45,155 bases of DNA, from assembly GCA_045106055.1 (NCBI GenBank), contig JBGCED010000067.1, positions 1 through 45,155 of the forward strand, given 5' to 3'. Of the stretch, positions 8,366 to 17,225 are shown piece after piece (within the stretch, counting starts at the first letter, position 1; every line of letters starts with the position of its first letter). A program made the translations under genes and the position numbers. Under the pieces are notes generated by a model. It was given only the letters and a program-made list of their open reading frames with translations, was not told the DNA's origin and searched no databases. Source of the DNA: JBGCED01 sp045106055. Its GTDB lineage: Bacteria > Pseudomonadota > Alphaproteobacteria > CBDDJK01.

Positions 8366-9199
8366 ATGAAACAACAAGCCCCCCCGATCACAGAATCTTC
8401 TGACCCTGACATTGCGGCAGCAGCAACAGATAAAGAGCGTATTGCAAAATATATGGCGCGCAGCGGCATTGGCTCACGCAGAGAGGTGGAGGCTTGGATT
8501 GGCGAGGGGCGCGTTTCATTAAATGGCACGGTTTTAACCAGCCCTGCAATTAAGGTAAATGACACGGACTTAATCAGCTTTGACGGAAAGCCCATCGCCA
8601 AGAAATCGCGCACCCGTTTATGGCTTTACCATAAGCCGCGCGGATTGGTCGTCACCCGCAAGGATGAACACGGGCGCGCCACCATTTTTGATCATTTGCC
8701 GCAAGATTTGCCGCGCGTGATTGCTGTTGGCAGATTAGACCTTGATTCAGAAGGGTTGATTTTGCTTACCAATGATGGCGAACTTGCCCGCAAGCTTGAA
8801 CTGCCAATAACGGGGCAGGAACGGCTTTATCGGGTAAGGGCCTTTGGCAGAATGCACGCTTCCTTCATTCACAGCCTTGCACAAGGGGTTAAAATTGACG
8901 GCATTCAATATCGCCCCGCAATCGTCGAGCTTGACCCGTTAATTATGAATCCTGATCATAAGCAAAATGCACCGCCCAAACCCCGCTCTAAGCCTCATGG
9001 GAATCTCCATGGCAATCACTGGATGACCATCAAATTGACCGAGGGTAAAAACCGCGAAATTCGCAAATTGCTTGAACATTTCAACCTAAGCGTTAATCGC
9101 CTGATCCGAATTGGCTATGGCACATATCACCTTGGCAAATTACAAGCTGGCGCCGTTAAAGAGGTGCAATTAAAGACCAAAGGGAATTTTATAAAATAA
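8366..9199 (+). CDS. rluB: 23S rRNA pseudouridine synthase, RluB/RsuA family
   Basis: A 277-residue enzyme with an N-terminal S4 RNA-binding domain (about residues 27-75, IAKYMARSGIGSRREVEAWI) and an RsuA-type catalytic domain. The catalytic aspartate lies in GRLDLDSEGLILLTNDGELA (about residue 123). The C-terminal KLTEGKNREIRKLLEHFNL is the usual family block. It converts a uridine in large-subunit rRNA to pseudouridine. RluB is the best guess because of the S4 domain and the length; RluE, RluF or RsuA specificity cannot be excluded. The ATG at 8366 follows a 56-bp gap after dctM. There is a 114-bp spacer before thrS. Confidence 0.88.
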   Translation: MKQQAPPITESSDPDIAAAATDKERIAKYMARSGIGSRREVEAWIGEGRVSLNGTVLTSPAIKVNDTDLISFDGKPIAKKSRTRLWLYHKPRGLVVTRKDEHGRATIFDHLPQDLPRVIAVGRLDLDSEGLILLTNDGELARKLELPITGQERLYRVRAFGRMHASFIHSLAQGVKIDGIQYRPAIVELDPLIMNPDHKQNAPPKPRSKPHGNLHGNHWMTIKLTEGKNREIRKLLEHFNLSVNRLIRIGYGTYHLGKLQAGAVKEVQLKTKGNFIK

Positions 9200-9229
9200 G
9201 CCGCTTAAAATCACATTAAGAACCGCTTG

Positions 9230-9247
9230 CAATTTCTTAAGAAATTG
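9230..9247. promoter_or_regulatory. Perfect 18-bp palindrome upstream of thrS
   Basis: CAATTTCTTAAGAAATTG is an uninterrupted 18-bp palindrome, 66 bp before the thrS start codon and 30 bp after the rluB-like stop. With no loop bases it suits a dimeric DNA-binding protein better than a hairpin terminator, and no T-tract follows. The protein is unknown. Confidence 0.4.
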
Positions 9248-9313
9248 GGCAAATAAGGGTATAAGCTAAATATTCCTCTAAATTTTATTTCAAAAAGAAT
9301 GTAGTCTATTTTA

Positions 9314-11326
9314 ATGATTGAAATTTCACTTCCAGATGGAAGCATCCAAACCCATGACAGCCCAATAACCCCGCTTGAAATTGCCAAACAGATTAGCAAC
9401 AGCCTTGCAAAATCAGCCGTTTTTGCGCGGGTGGATGGTGAAGATTGGGATCTTGTGCGCCCGATTGAACGCAATGCAAAGCTGCAACTAATTACCCGCA
9501 AAGACAAGGATGCGCTGGAATTATTGCGCCATGATTGCGCCCATGTGCTGGCAATGGCGGTGCAGGAACTTTACAAAGATACGCAAATCACCTTTGGCCC
9601 TGCGACAGAAGATGGGCTATATTATGATTTTCACCGTGAAACGCCGTTTTCAAGCGATGATTTTGACGCGATTGAACAGCGGATGCAGGAAATTGTGGTG
9701 CGCGATGTTCCCATCACCCGCGAGGTTTGGCAGCGCGATGCCGTGCATGAATTTTTCAAATCAATCGGCGAAACTTTTAAAGCGGAATGGGTGCTTGAAC
9801 TTCCCGATGATGAAGAGATTACCATGTATCGCCAAGGGGAATGGGTTGATCTTTGCAAGGGGCCGCATTTGCCCTCAACGGGCAAGCTTGGCAAAGCCTT
9901 TAAATTAATGAAATTGGCGGGGGCTTATTGGCGCGGCGATTCGAATAACCCGCAATTACAGCGCATTTATGCGACTTGCTGGCGCGATGAAAAGGAATTA
10001 AATGCCTATTTACGGCAATTAGAAGAAGCTGAAAAACGCGATCATCGTAAATTGGGCAAGCAATTATCGCTGTTTCATCTACAAGAAGAAGCACGCGGCA
10101 GCGTGTTTTGGCATCCAAATGGCTGGATGCTCTATCGCATTTGTCAAGATTATATGCGCAAACAGCTGGATCAAGCTGGCTATGTCGAGGTGAATACGCC
10201 CCAGCTTGTGGATCGCCATTTATGGGAAAAATCAGGGCATTGGGATAAGTTTCGCGAACATATGTTCATTGCCGAAGTGGATGAATCAGATGGAAATGAA
10301 TCAGATGGAAATGAATCAGATGGAAATGATGCGGATGGTGGGGAATTAAGCCATGATGGTTCAGATCATCATGCAAATATGCACCGCACCTTTGCGTTAA
10401 AACCCATGAATTGCCCATGCCATGTTCAAATCTTTAAGCATGGCTTGAAAAGCTATCGTGATTTACCCATTCGCATGGCTGAATTTGGGTCTTGTCATCG
10501 TTATGAACCCTCTGGCGCGCTGCATGGCATTATGCGGGTTCGCGCCTTTACCCAAGATGACGCGCATATTTTTTGTGATGCCAATAAAATTGAAGCCGAA
10601 ACCAAAATCTTCATTGATTTATTAAGCAAGATTTACCGTGATTTTGGGTTTGAAACCTATCATGTTAAATTCTCTGATCGTCCCAGCAATCGGGCGGGCA
10701 GTGATGAAGTGTGGGATCGCGCCGAATCAGCCTTATTAAATGCAACCAAGGCTGCGGGAGTTGAAGTTACCTTGAATCCTGGGGAGGGGGCGTTTTATGG
10801 TCCCAAACTGGAATTTGTGCTAACCGATGCCATTGGGCGTGATTGGCAATGCGGCACTTTGCAAGTGGATTTTGTGCTGCCAGAACGGCTTGATGCAAGC
10901 TTCATTGGCGAAGATGGCGAACGGCATCGCCCTGTTATGCTGCACCGCGCAATTTTGGGATCATTTGAACGCTTTATCGGGATTTTAATTGAACAATATG
11001 CGGGGCGTTTCCCCTTGTGGCTTGCCCCCATTCAGCTTGTGGTTGCAACCATCACCAATGATGCCGATGATTATGCGCGTAATGTGATGGAAAAATTAAC
11101 CGCAGCGGGGCTGCGCGTGAAATTGGATAATCGCAATGAAAAGATAAATTACAAAATCAGGGAACATTCATTGCAATATATTCCCGCGATTTTGGTGGTC
11201 GGCAATAAGGAAGCTGAAGCTGGAAATGTTGCCATCAGGCGGCTGGGCGCACAAAATCATCAAAGCATAGTTTCCCTTGACGAAGCAATTTCTATGTTTC
11301 AAAATGAATCCGAATATCCATCATAA
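9314..11326 (+). CDS. thrS: Threonyl-tRNA synthetase with an acidic repeat insertion
   Basis: A 670-residue class II synthetase charging tRNA-Thr. The N-terminal TGS domain (MIEISLPDGS...) is followed by the editing domain (HDCAHVLAMAVQELYK) and the catalytic core. The core carries zinc and motif-2 blocks ALKPMNCP and RMAEFGSCHRYEPSGALHGI and the late motif AILGSFERFIGILIEQYAG. The anticodon-binding domain closes the protein. It is about 30 residues longer than usual. The excess is an acidic Asp/Ser/Gly/Asn/His-rich insert (about 323-355) between FREHMF and the zinc-ligand block, containing three perfect ESDGN repeats. The residue two after the zinc Cys is Cys (NCPCH) where Gly is common in other bacteria. 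No clear ribosome-binding site is seen at the ATG. infC follows after 54 bp, a common order. Confidence 0.97.
   Translation: MIEISLPDGSIQTHDSPITPLEIAKQISNSLAKSAVFARVDGEDWDLVRPIERNAKLQLITRKDKDALELLRHDCAHVLAMAVQELYKDTQITFGPATEDGLYYDFHRETPFSSDDFDAIEQRMQEIVVRDVPITREVWQRDAVHEFFKSIGETFKAEWVLELPDDEEITMYRQGEWVDLCKGPHLPSTGKLGKAFKLMKLAGAYWRGDSNNPQLQRIYATCWRDEKELNAYLRQLEEAEKRDHRKLGKQLSLFHLQEEARGSVFWHPNGWMLYRICQDYMRKQLDQAGYVEVNTPQLVDRHLWEKSGHWDKFREHMFIAEVDESDGNESDGNESDGNDADGGELSHDGSDHHANMHRTFALKPMNCPCHVQIFKHGLKSYRDLPIRMAEFGSCHRYEPSGALHGIMRVRAFTQDDAHIFCDANKIEAETKIFIDLLSKIYRDFGFETYHVKFSDRPSNRAGSDEVWDRAESALLNATKAAGVEVTLNPGEGAFYGPKLEFVLTDAIGRDWQCGTLQVDFVLPERLDASFIGEDGERHRPVMLHRAILGSFERFIGILIEQYAGRFPLWLAPIQLVVATITNDADDYARNVMEKLTAAGLRVKLDNRNEKINYKIREHSLQYIPAILVVGNKEAEAGNVAIRRLGAQNHQSIVSLDEAISMFQNESEYPS
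10283..10327 (+). repeat. Three tandem 15-bp repeats inside thrS
   Basis: Three identical units GAATCAGATGGAAAT (10283-10297, 10298-10312, 10313-10327) encode ESDGN three times. A further degenerate run of Asp/Gly codons follows. The repeats are in frame and perfect at DNA level, pointing to recent slippage or duplication. Confidence 0.95.
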
Positions 11327-11353
11327 TAATTTTATAAAAAATATAAACTAAAA

Positions 11354-11375
11354 GCAGGCAAAGCCTGTAAGGAGG
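11354..11375 (+). promoter_or_regulatory. infC leader hairpin and strong ribosome-binding site
   Basis: CAGGC-AAA-GCCTG (11355-11367) makes a short stem directly before AAGGAGG (11369-11375), a near-perfect Shine-Dalgarno sequence. The latter lies 5 bases before the ATA at 11381 and decides the start of infC. The hairpin could affect ribosome access or be a weak thrS/infC attenuator. Confidence 0.6.
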
Positions 11376-11380
11376 ACACC

Positions 11381-11920
11381 ATAAAAAAGCCAAACCAACC
11401 CCAAGCCCCGCGTAAAGACGGGCCGCGCGTCAATGATGAAATTTCAGCACACCGCATCAGGTTAATTGACCATGAAGGCAATAATCACGATCAAATTGAC
11501 ATTGCCCAAGCCTTGCAAATGGCAGCAGATGCTGGGCTTGATCTGGTTGAAATATCGCCAAATGTGGTGCCGCCAGTATGTAAAATATTGGATTATGGCA
11601 AATATAAATATGAGCTTCAAAAACGCAAAAATGAAGCAAAAAAGAAACAAAAAACGATTGAAACCAAAGAGGTTAAATTCAGACCCAATATTGAACAGCA
11701 TGATTATGATGTGAAAATGCGCCAAGTCGTTAAATTCCTTGGCGAGGGGGATAAGGTGAAGATCACGCTGCGCTTTAGGGGGCGCGAGATGGCGCATCAA
11801 AAATTGGGCATGGAAGTCCTTAACCGCATTAAAACACAGCTTCAAGACGAGATTAGGGTGGATCAAGAACCCAGTTTAGAAGGGCGCCAGATGATGATGG
11901 TATTAAGCCCCGCAAAATAA
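11381..11920 (+). CDS. infC: Translation initiation factor IF-3, apparent AUA start
   Basis: A 179-residue IF-3, which binds the 30S subunit, blocks premature 50S joining and proofreads the start codon. From ATA at 11381 the protein reads MKKPNQPQAPRKDGPRVNDE, and the GPRVNDEI block is the conserved IF-3 N-terminus, so the frame must begin near here. No in-frame ATG, GTG or TTG precedes it after the thrS stop, while the next ATG (11513) would remove much of the N-terminal domain. The linker (KRKNEAKKKQKTIETKEVKF) and the C-domain (RPNIEQHDYDVKMRQVVKFL, then GREMAHQKLG) are intact. Non-AUG starts in infC, usually AUU, are known to give autoregulation because IF-3 itself discriminates against them; AUA here would fit. 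It lies between thrS and ilvH. Confidence 0.95.
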   Translation: MKKPNQPQAPRKDGPRVNDEISAHRIRLIDHEGNNHDQIDIAQALQMAADAGLDLVEISPNVVPPVCKILDYGKYKYELQKRKNEAKKKQKTIETKEVKFRPNIEQHDYDVKMRQVVKFLGEGDKVKITLRFRGREMAHQKLGMEVLNRIKTQLQDEIRVDQEPSLEGRQMMMVLSPAK

Positions 11921-11957
11921 CCCTTTAAACATTAACGCTTTAAAAGATAACAATAAA

Positions 11958-12530
11958 ATGACACAAGCAAAAGCGAATAAAGCACCATCTCCGCCATCTG
12001 TATATGAGCTAAACCCAGATTTAGGGGCAATTTACCGCCATGTTTTTGCGGTCATTGTTGATAATGAACCTGGGGTGCTTGCAAGGGTGATTGGGCTTTT
12101 TTCAGGGCGTGGCTATAATATTGAAAGCCTAACGGTTTCAACCGTCAGCGAGGATCAAACAACAAGCCGCATTACGATTGTAACAACTGGCACAGAAATG
12201 ATCATCCAGCAAATTAAAGCACAATTAGGGCGCATTGTCCCCGTGCATGATGTCCATGATTTAACCATGGAAGGAAAGATGGTTGAACGCGAATTTGCGA
12301 TGGTTAAGGTGCTGGCATCCGATCATAATCGCCGCGAATCGCTTAGAATCGCGGATGTGTTTGGCGCAAAGGTTGCGGATACAACCTTAACAAGCTTTTT
12401 GTTTATTCTTGAAGGCGCACCAGATCGCTTGGATAATTTTATTGAGTTAATGCGGGCATTGGGCAATGTAGAAATTGCGCGCAGCGGAACGGTTGCAATG
12501 ACGCGCGGCGCAGAAATTTTACACCCCTAA
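11958..12530 (+). CDS. ilvH: Acetolactate synthase small (regulatory) subunit
   Basis: A 190-residue protein. The N-terminal ACT domain begins HVFAVIVDNEPGVLARVIGLF with GRGYNIESLTV, the classic IlvH block that binds valine. The second domain (EREFAMVKVLA and ELMRALGNVEIARSG) is the small-subunit C-terminal half. It activates the catalytic subunit IlvB and gives feedback inhibition in branched-chain amino acid synthesis. The catalytic ilvB and ilvC genes that usually neighbour ilvH are absent; it sits 37 bp after infC and before pepA. The spacer after it contains a weak imperfect stem (about 12533-12567) without a T-tract. Confidence 0.95.
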   Translation: MTQAKANKAPSPPSVYELNPDLGAIYRHVFAVIVDNEPGVLARVIGLFSGRGYNIESLTVSTVSEDQTTSRITIVTTGTEMIIQQIKAQLGRIVPVHDVHDLTMEGKMVEREFAMVKVLASDHNRRESLRIADVFGAKVADTTLTSFLFILEGAPDRLDNFIELMRALGNVEIARSGTVAMTRGAEILHP

Positions 12531-12615
12531 GCCTTAATCTTATTAAAAAGATAAGCCCCCGATTAGGGCAAGCAAATAAACATATATTAAACATATATCA
12601 AAAAGGATCAGCAGC

Positions 12616-14187
12616 ATGATATCGGTCAATTTTAAAGGCTTTACAGATTTTGAAAATGTGGATTTCAAAGAAGGCGCGCTTGCGCTTGCTGCAACCAAAT
12701 CATCCGCTAAGGATCATTCCTTTGCGCTTTATGATGGCATTGATCAACGCTTTGGCGGTGCATTAAAGCGCGTGATTGCGGTGTCCCCCTTTGATGGAAA
12801 AGAAGGCGAAATTGTCAACTGCCCTGCTCCTGGTGCGGTAAATGGCGCACAAATTTCACAAGTTTTATGTGTTGGGGTGACTGGCACAGAAGCCTATCAA
12901 GGGCAAGAATTCATCAATGCTTGGCAAAATATCGGCGGCAAGCTTGGAAAAGCTGCCAGCAAATTGCGGATTAAAGAAGTGCATATGGTCATGGATGCTT
13001 CGGCAATTCTTATGAAAGATCAAACGATTAACAATGTTGATTTTCAAGCCAAAATTGCTGCTGAATTTGCCTTTGGGCTGACCCTTGGTCAATATTATTT
13101 TGATAAATATATGACCCAGAAAAAAGAAAGCGAAAAACCCAGCCTGAAAAAATTGGTGATCCATGTGCCTGAAGCGCAATTATCCACAGCAAATGCCCAT
13201 TGGGATCAGCTGCAAGGGCTGGCAGAAGCGGTGATCTTTACCCGCAATATCGTCTCCGAGCCTGCAAATATCATTCACCCAGAATCGCTGGCGCAGCATT
13301 GCAAAGCCTTATCCGAGCTTGGGCTTAAGGTTACAATCTTTGGCGAGGCAAAGCTTAGCGAGCTTGGTTTTAATGCAATGCTGGGGGTTGGCCAGGGATC
13401 GGTGCGCGAAAGCCAGCTGGTCATCATGGAATGGAAAGGCGGCGCACAGGATGAAGCCCCTGTTGCTTTGATTGGCAAGGGGGTTACCTTTGATAGTGGC
13501 GGCATTTCCATCAAGCCATCGGGCGGCATGGAAGATATGAAATGGGATATGGGCGGGTCTGCGGCGGTGATTGGCACGATGATCGCAACCGCGAAGCGCA
13601 AGGCAAAAGCCAATATTATCGGCATTGTTGCGCTGGTTGAAAATATGCCTGATGGCAACGCGCAGCGTCCAGGCGATGTTGTAAAATCGCTTTCAGGGCA
13701 AACGATTGAAGTCATCAATACGGATGCAGAAGGGCGCTTAATCCTAGCCGATGCGCTTTATTATGCAGAACGCGAATATAAGCCTAAAATTATGATTGAT
13801 CTTGCAACCTTAACGGGGGCAATTTTGGTTGCACTTGGCCATGAATATGGCGGCATGTTTTCAAGCGATGACCAGCTGGCAGGGGATTTATATAAGGCTG
13901 GGGTTGATACGGGCGAATTATTATGGCGCATGCCAATGGGCAAGGAATATGACCGCGCCATGAATTCAGAAATTGCGGATATGCGTAACACCAGCACGGG
14001 CGGACGCGGTGCAGGGTCAATCACGGCAGCGCAATTTCTAAAGCGATTCGTTAAAACAAAAAATTGGGCACATTTGGATATTGCGGGCATGGCGTGGAAT
14101 GGCCGCGAACGCCCGATTGTGCCAAAAGGCGGTGCGGGATTTGGCGTGCGTTTGCTTGATCATTATTTACGCACCCATCACGGTTAA
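12616..14187 (+). CDS. pepA: Leucyl aminopeptidase (M17 family)
   Basis: A 523-residue cytosolic zinc/manganese aminopeptidase that releases N-terminal residues from peptides. The M17 signature NTDAEGRLILADAL starts at about residue 368. Metal-binding residues lie in LIGKGVTFDSGGISIKPS and DMGGSAAVIGTM (about 290-315). The C-terminal MRNTSTGGRGAGSITAAQFL is also family-typical. Length is normal. PepA in some bacteria also acts as a DNA-binding architectural protein, but nothing here shows that. The holC gene follows after 14 bp, an arrangement shared by many proteobacteria, so the two are probably cotranscribed. Confidence 0.96.
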   Translation: MISVNFKGFTDFENVDFKEGALALAATKSSAKDHSFALYDGIDQRFGGALKRVIAVSPFDGKEGEIVNCPAPGAVNGAQISQVLCVGVTGTEAYQGQEFINAWQNIGGKLGKAASKLRIKEVHMVMDASAILMKDQTINNVDFQAKIAAEFAFGLTLGQYYFDKYMTQKKESEKPSLKKLVIHVPEAQLSTANAHWDQLQGLAEAVIFTRNIVSEPANIIHPESLAQHCKALSELGLKVTIFGEAKLSELGFNAMLGVGQGSVRESQLVIMEWKGGAQDEAPVALIGKGVTFDSGGISIKPSGGMEDMKWDMGGSAAVIGTMIATAKRKAKANIIGIVALVENMPDGNAQRPGDVVKSLSGQTIEVINTDAEGRLILADALYYAEREYKPKIMIDLATLTGAILVALGHEYGGMFSSDDQLAGDLYKAGVDTGELLWRMPMGKEYDRAMNSEIADMRNTSTGGRGAGSITAAQFLKRFVKTKNWAHLDIAGMAWNGRERPIVPKGGAGFGVRLLDHYLRTHHG

Positions 14188-14201
14188 TCCCCCAGATCAA
14201 A

Positions 14202-14708
14202 ATGGTTGAGACACAATCTGCTTTGGGTGAAATGCGTTATTATCACCTTGTTCATAAAAAACCAGACATGGTTCTGCCAAGCTTGATTAAAAAATCAATC
14301 GAGCGCGGAATGAATGCCGTGGTAAAATCAGAAAATCCCAACCGTTTAAGCATGATTGATAAGGATTTATGGAAAAATCCGCCTGAATCCTTCTTGCCGC
14401 ATTTAATGGTTAATGCCCTGCCCCAAGCCGAATTAAGCGCACAGCAACGCCAAGAATATCAGCATTGCCCGCTATTGCTCACCATGCTTGATTCGGTTGG
14501 CGCATTTAATGATGCAAAAATATTATTTTTGCTGGATCATGCAGCCATCGATCAAAATCATAATTATCAACGCATTTGCAGGCTGTTTGATGGCAATGAT
14601 CAAGCTGAATTATCTTTTGCGCGCCAGCAATGGGTGCTTGACCGCGATGCCGGATTTCAATTAAGCTATTGGCAACAAACGGATGAGGGCTGGCAGCAAA
14701 AGCTTTAA
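14202..14708 (+). CDS. holC: DNA polymerase III chi subunit
   Basis: A 168-residue protein with the HolC pattern. It opens with MRYYHLVHKKPDMVLPSLIKK after a short N-terminal extension, has a central ERGMNAVVKSEN, and then DKDLWKNPPESFLPHL. Chi links the clamp-loader complex to single-strand binding protein at the replication fork. Its position immediately after pepA supports the call. The family is divergent, so identification rests on the LW...ESFLPH block plus context. The start at 14202 lies 14 bp after pepA; MRYYHL (14229) is an in-frame alternative start. Confidence 0.88.
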   Translation: MVETQSALGEMRYYHLVHKKPDMVLPSLIKKSIERGMNAVVKSENPNRLSMIDKDLWKNPPESFLPHLMVNALPQAELSAQQRQEYQHCPLLLTMLDSVGAFNDAKILFLLDHAAIDQNHNYQRICRLFDGNDQAELSFARQQWVLDRDAGFQLSYWQQTDEGWQQKL

Positions 14709-14748
14709 TCTTCATTTATATTTATTCATATTTAAAGAGGGGGATATG

Positions 14749-17187
14749 ATGGCAAATAACACCAAAATACCGCAACACGCACAGGCCGTTATTATTGGCG
14801 GCGGCGTTGTGGGCTGTTCCATTTTGTTTCATCTTGCAAAAATGGGCATGAAAGATTGCGTGCTGCTGGAACGATCAGAGCTTACCTCTGGCTCTTCATG
14901 GCATGCTGCGGGACAGATTCACACGATCAGCTCCGATCCAAATATTTCGCGCTTGCAAGGCTATACGATTAAGCTTTACAAAGAAATTGAGGAATTATCG
15001 GGGCATTCCGTTGGCATGCATAATACGGGCGGATTTTACCTTGCATCCAACCAAACTTGGGTGGATTATTTAAAGCGCGAACGCTCCAAAGCCCGTTATA
15101 TGGGGCTTGATCAAGAATTTATCTCTTTGGATGAGGTTAAAAGGCTTCACCCCCTAATTGATACAAGCCGCTATATTGCTGCGCTATGGGATCCGCTGGA
15201 TGGCGATGTTGACCCTTCGGGCGTGACTTATGCTTATGCCAAGGCTGCAAAACATTATGGCGCAAATTATATCACGCACTGCCCCGTCATTGAAACCAAT
15301 CAGCGCGCCGATGGTTCGTGGGATGTCGTCACCGAAAACGGAACGATTCACGCAGAACAGCTTGTCAATGCTGGCGGGTTATGGGCGCGCGAAGTTGGGC
15401 ATTTGGCAGGGATTAACCTGCCTGTGCAGCCGATGGAACATCATTATTTAATCACCGAGAAAATTCCAGAAATTGCCGATTTGCCGGCGGGCAAGCGCCT
15501 GCCCAGCGGCATTGATTATGAAGGCAATATGTATTTTCGCCAAGAACGCGATGGGATGCTGCTTGGGACTTATGAACCTGTTTCAACTCCGTGGAAAGTC
15601 AATGGCACACCCATGGATTTTGGGCATGAATTGCTAAATCCTGATCTTGAACGGATTGCAGAACGCTTGGAATTGGGGTTTGAACGCATCCCCGCCCTTG
15701 GCAAAGCAGGGATTAAAAACATCATCAACGGGCCTTTTACCTTTGGTCCTGATGGCAATCCGCTAATTGGTCCCGTGCCTGGCATGTCTAATTATTGGGT
15801 TGCGGTTGGGGTGATGGCTGGCTTTTGCCAAGCGGGCGGGGTTGGGCTGTGCCTTGCCGAATGGATGATTGAGGGCGAGCCTTCGATTGATGTATGGGCA
15901 ATGGATGTTGCCCGTTTTGGCGAATTTGCAACAGCTGAATATGGCACGATTAAATCAGCAGAAAATTACGAACGCCGTTTTGTAATGACTTTCCCCAATG
16001 AAACTCTGCCCAAAGCCAGACGCCAAAAAACCACGGCGCTTTATGATCGCTTAACCGAAAAAGGCGCAGTCATGGGAACAAGCTTTGGGCTGGAACATGC
16101 GCTATGGTTTGCAGGGTCAAAAGAAAATGCGCATGAAGTCCCCACCTTTTTACGCAATCGCAGCCATGATTATGTTGCCGCAGAAATGGAAGCCGTGCGC
16201 ACCAAGGTTGGCATGATTGAAATTGGTAATTTTGCAAAACATCGGATTACAGGCAGCGGCGCACGCGCTTTTTTAAATTATATCGCGGCGGGGCGCGTGC
16301 CAAAGGCGGGGCGCACCAGCCTAACCCCGCTATTAACGCCAAAGGGTAAGCTTTATGGGGATTTAACCATTGCATGCTTGTCGGATACGGAATTTATGAT
16401 TTTTGGTTCTGGCGCTGCCCAAGAAATGCACCGCCGATGGTTCCAGCAGCATCTGCCCCAAGATGGCAGTGTGCATTATGAAAATCTGTCAGATTCCCTG
16501 CATGGAATCGCGATTAGCGGGCCAAATTCGCGTGAATTATTATCCAGAATCACCCGCGAGAATGTCAGCAAGGATGCGTTTAAATTCCTGTCGGTAAAAC
16601 GCGCCATCGTTGGCGGTGTGCCTGTGATTCTAGCGCGCATTTCCTTTTCAGGCGAGCTTGGTTACGAGCTTTACTGCGCCCCCCATTATTTGATGAAATT
16701 ATATGAATCCCTAAGCGAAAATGGCGATGATTTGGGCTTGAAACCTTATGGCGCACGCGCATTGATGGCGCTGCGGCTTGAAAAAAATTGGGGCGTATGG
16801 ACGCTTGATTTCAGACCAGACTTTACTGCAGCCCAATCGGGAATGGATGTTTTTATTGATTGGGATAAGGATTTTATTGGCAAGCAAGCGGCACTTGCTG
16901 AAAAGAAAGCGGGCGCAGATAAAAAGCTGGTTACGATGATGATTGACATTGATCATATGGATGTGTCCAATGATGAAGCCATATTGCATGACGGCAAAAC
17001 CGTGGGCTATGTTACTTCTGGTGGATATGCGCATCATGTAAAGCGCAGCATGGCGCTTGGTTATGTTCCCCCGCCACTTGCGGTTGATGGCATGAAATTA
17101 TCAATTGAAATTAATGGGGATTTTTATAATGCGACCGTCACCCAAACCCCGCTTTACGACCCCGCAGGGCAGAAAATGCGAATGTAG
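14749..17187 (+). CDS. FAD-dependent dimethylglycine/sarcosine dehydrogenase-like protein (DAO + GcvT domains)
   Basis: About 812 residues. The N-terminal FAD-binding fold begins VIIGGGVVGCS (residues 14-24) and carries TSGSSWHAAG with His52, the position of covalent FAD attachment in dimethylglycine and sarcosine dehydrogenases. From about residue 430 to the end it is a glycine-cleavage T-type folate-binding domain (EIGNFAKHRITGSGARAFLN, then GELGYELYC). Such enzymes oxidatively demethylate N-methylated glycines, passing the one-carbon unit to tetrahydrofolate. The exact substrate is uncertain. I start at the second of two adjacent ATGs (14749), 5 bases after GAGGGGG; 14746 is too close. It is convergent with rnc. 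Use of glycine-betaine breakdown products is common in marine alphaproteobacteria, so a catabolic role is likely. Confidence 0.9.
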   Translation: MANNTKIPQHAQAVIIGGGVVGCSILFHLAKMGMKDCVLLERSELTSGSSWHAAGQIHTISSDPNISRLQGYTIKLYKEIEELSGHSVGMHNTGGFYLASNQTWVDYLKRERSKARYMGLDQEFISLDEVKRLHPLIDTSRYIAALWDPLDGDVDPSGVTYAYAKAAKHYGANYITHCPVIETNQRADGSWDVVTENGTIHAEQLVNAGGLWAREVGHLAGINLPVQPMEHHYLITEKIPEIADLPAGKRLPSGIDYEGNMYFRQERDGMLLGTYEPVSTPWKVNGTPMDFGHELLNPDLERIAERLELGFERIPALGKAGIKNIINGPFTFGPDGNPLIGPVPGMSNYWVAVGVMAGFCQAGGVGLCLAEWMIEGEPSIDVWAMDVARFGEFATAEYGTIKSAENYERRFVMTFPNETLPKARRQKTTALYDRLTEKGAVMGTSFGLEHALWFAGSKENAHEVPTFLRNRSHDYVAAEMEAVRTKVGMIEIGNFAKHRITGSGARAFLNYIAAGRVPKAGRTSLTPLLTPKGKLYGDLTIACLSDTEFMIFGSGAAQEMHRRWFQQHLPQDGSVHYENLSDSLHGIAISGPNSRELLSRITRENVSKDAFKFLSVKRAIVGGVPVILARISFSGELGYELYCAPHYLMKLYESLSENGDDLGLKPYGARALMALRLEKNWGVWTLDFRPDFTAAQSGMDVFIDWDKDFIGKQAALAEKKAGADKKLVTMMIDIDHMDVSNDEAILHDGKTVGYVTSGGYAHHVKRSMALGYVPPPLAVDGMKLSIEINGDFYNATVTQTPLYDPAGQKMRM

Positions 17188-17189
17188 CT

Positions 17190-17222
17190 TTTTGCGCTCA
17201 CACGCCGCTAATAGTTTGGCGT
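17190..17222 (+). repeat. Dispersed repeat copy between convergent genes, with small hairpin
   Basis: TTTTGCGCTCACACGCCGCT follows the stop of the FAD/GcvT gene and matches the minus-strand copies at 426-474. ACGCC (17202-17206) can pair with GGCGT (17218-17222). It lies just before the end of rnc on the other strand, so it may serve as a shared 3'-end structure. Confidence 0.55.
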
Positions 17223-17225
17223 AAA

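Noticed and set aside
12531..12615. Terminator after ilvH
   Set aside because: The CCTTAATC/GATTAGGG pairing includes a wobble, and no T-tract follows.
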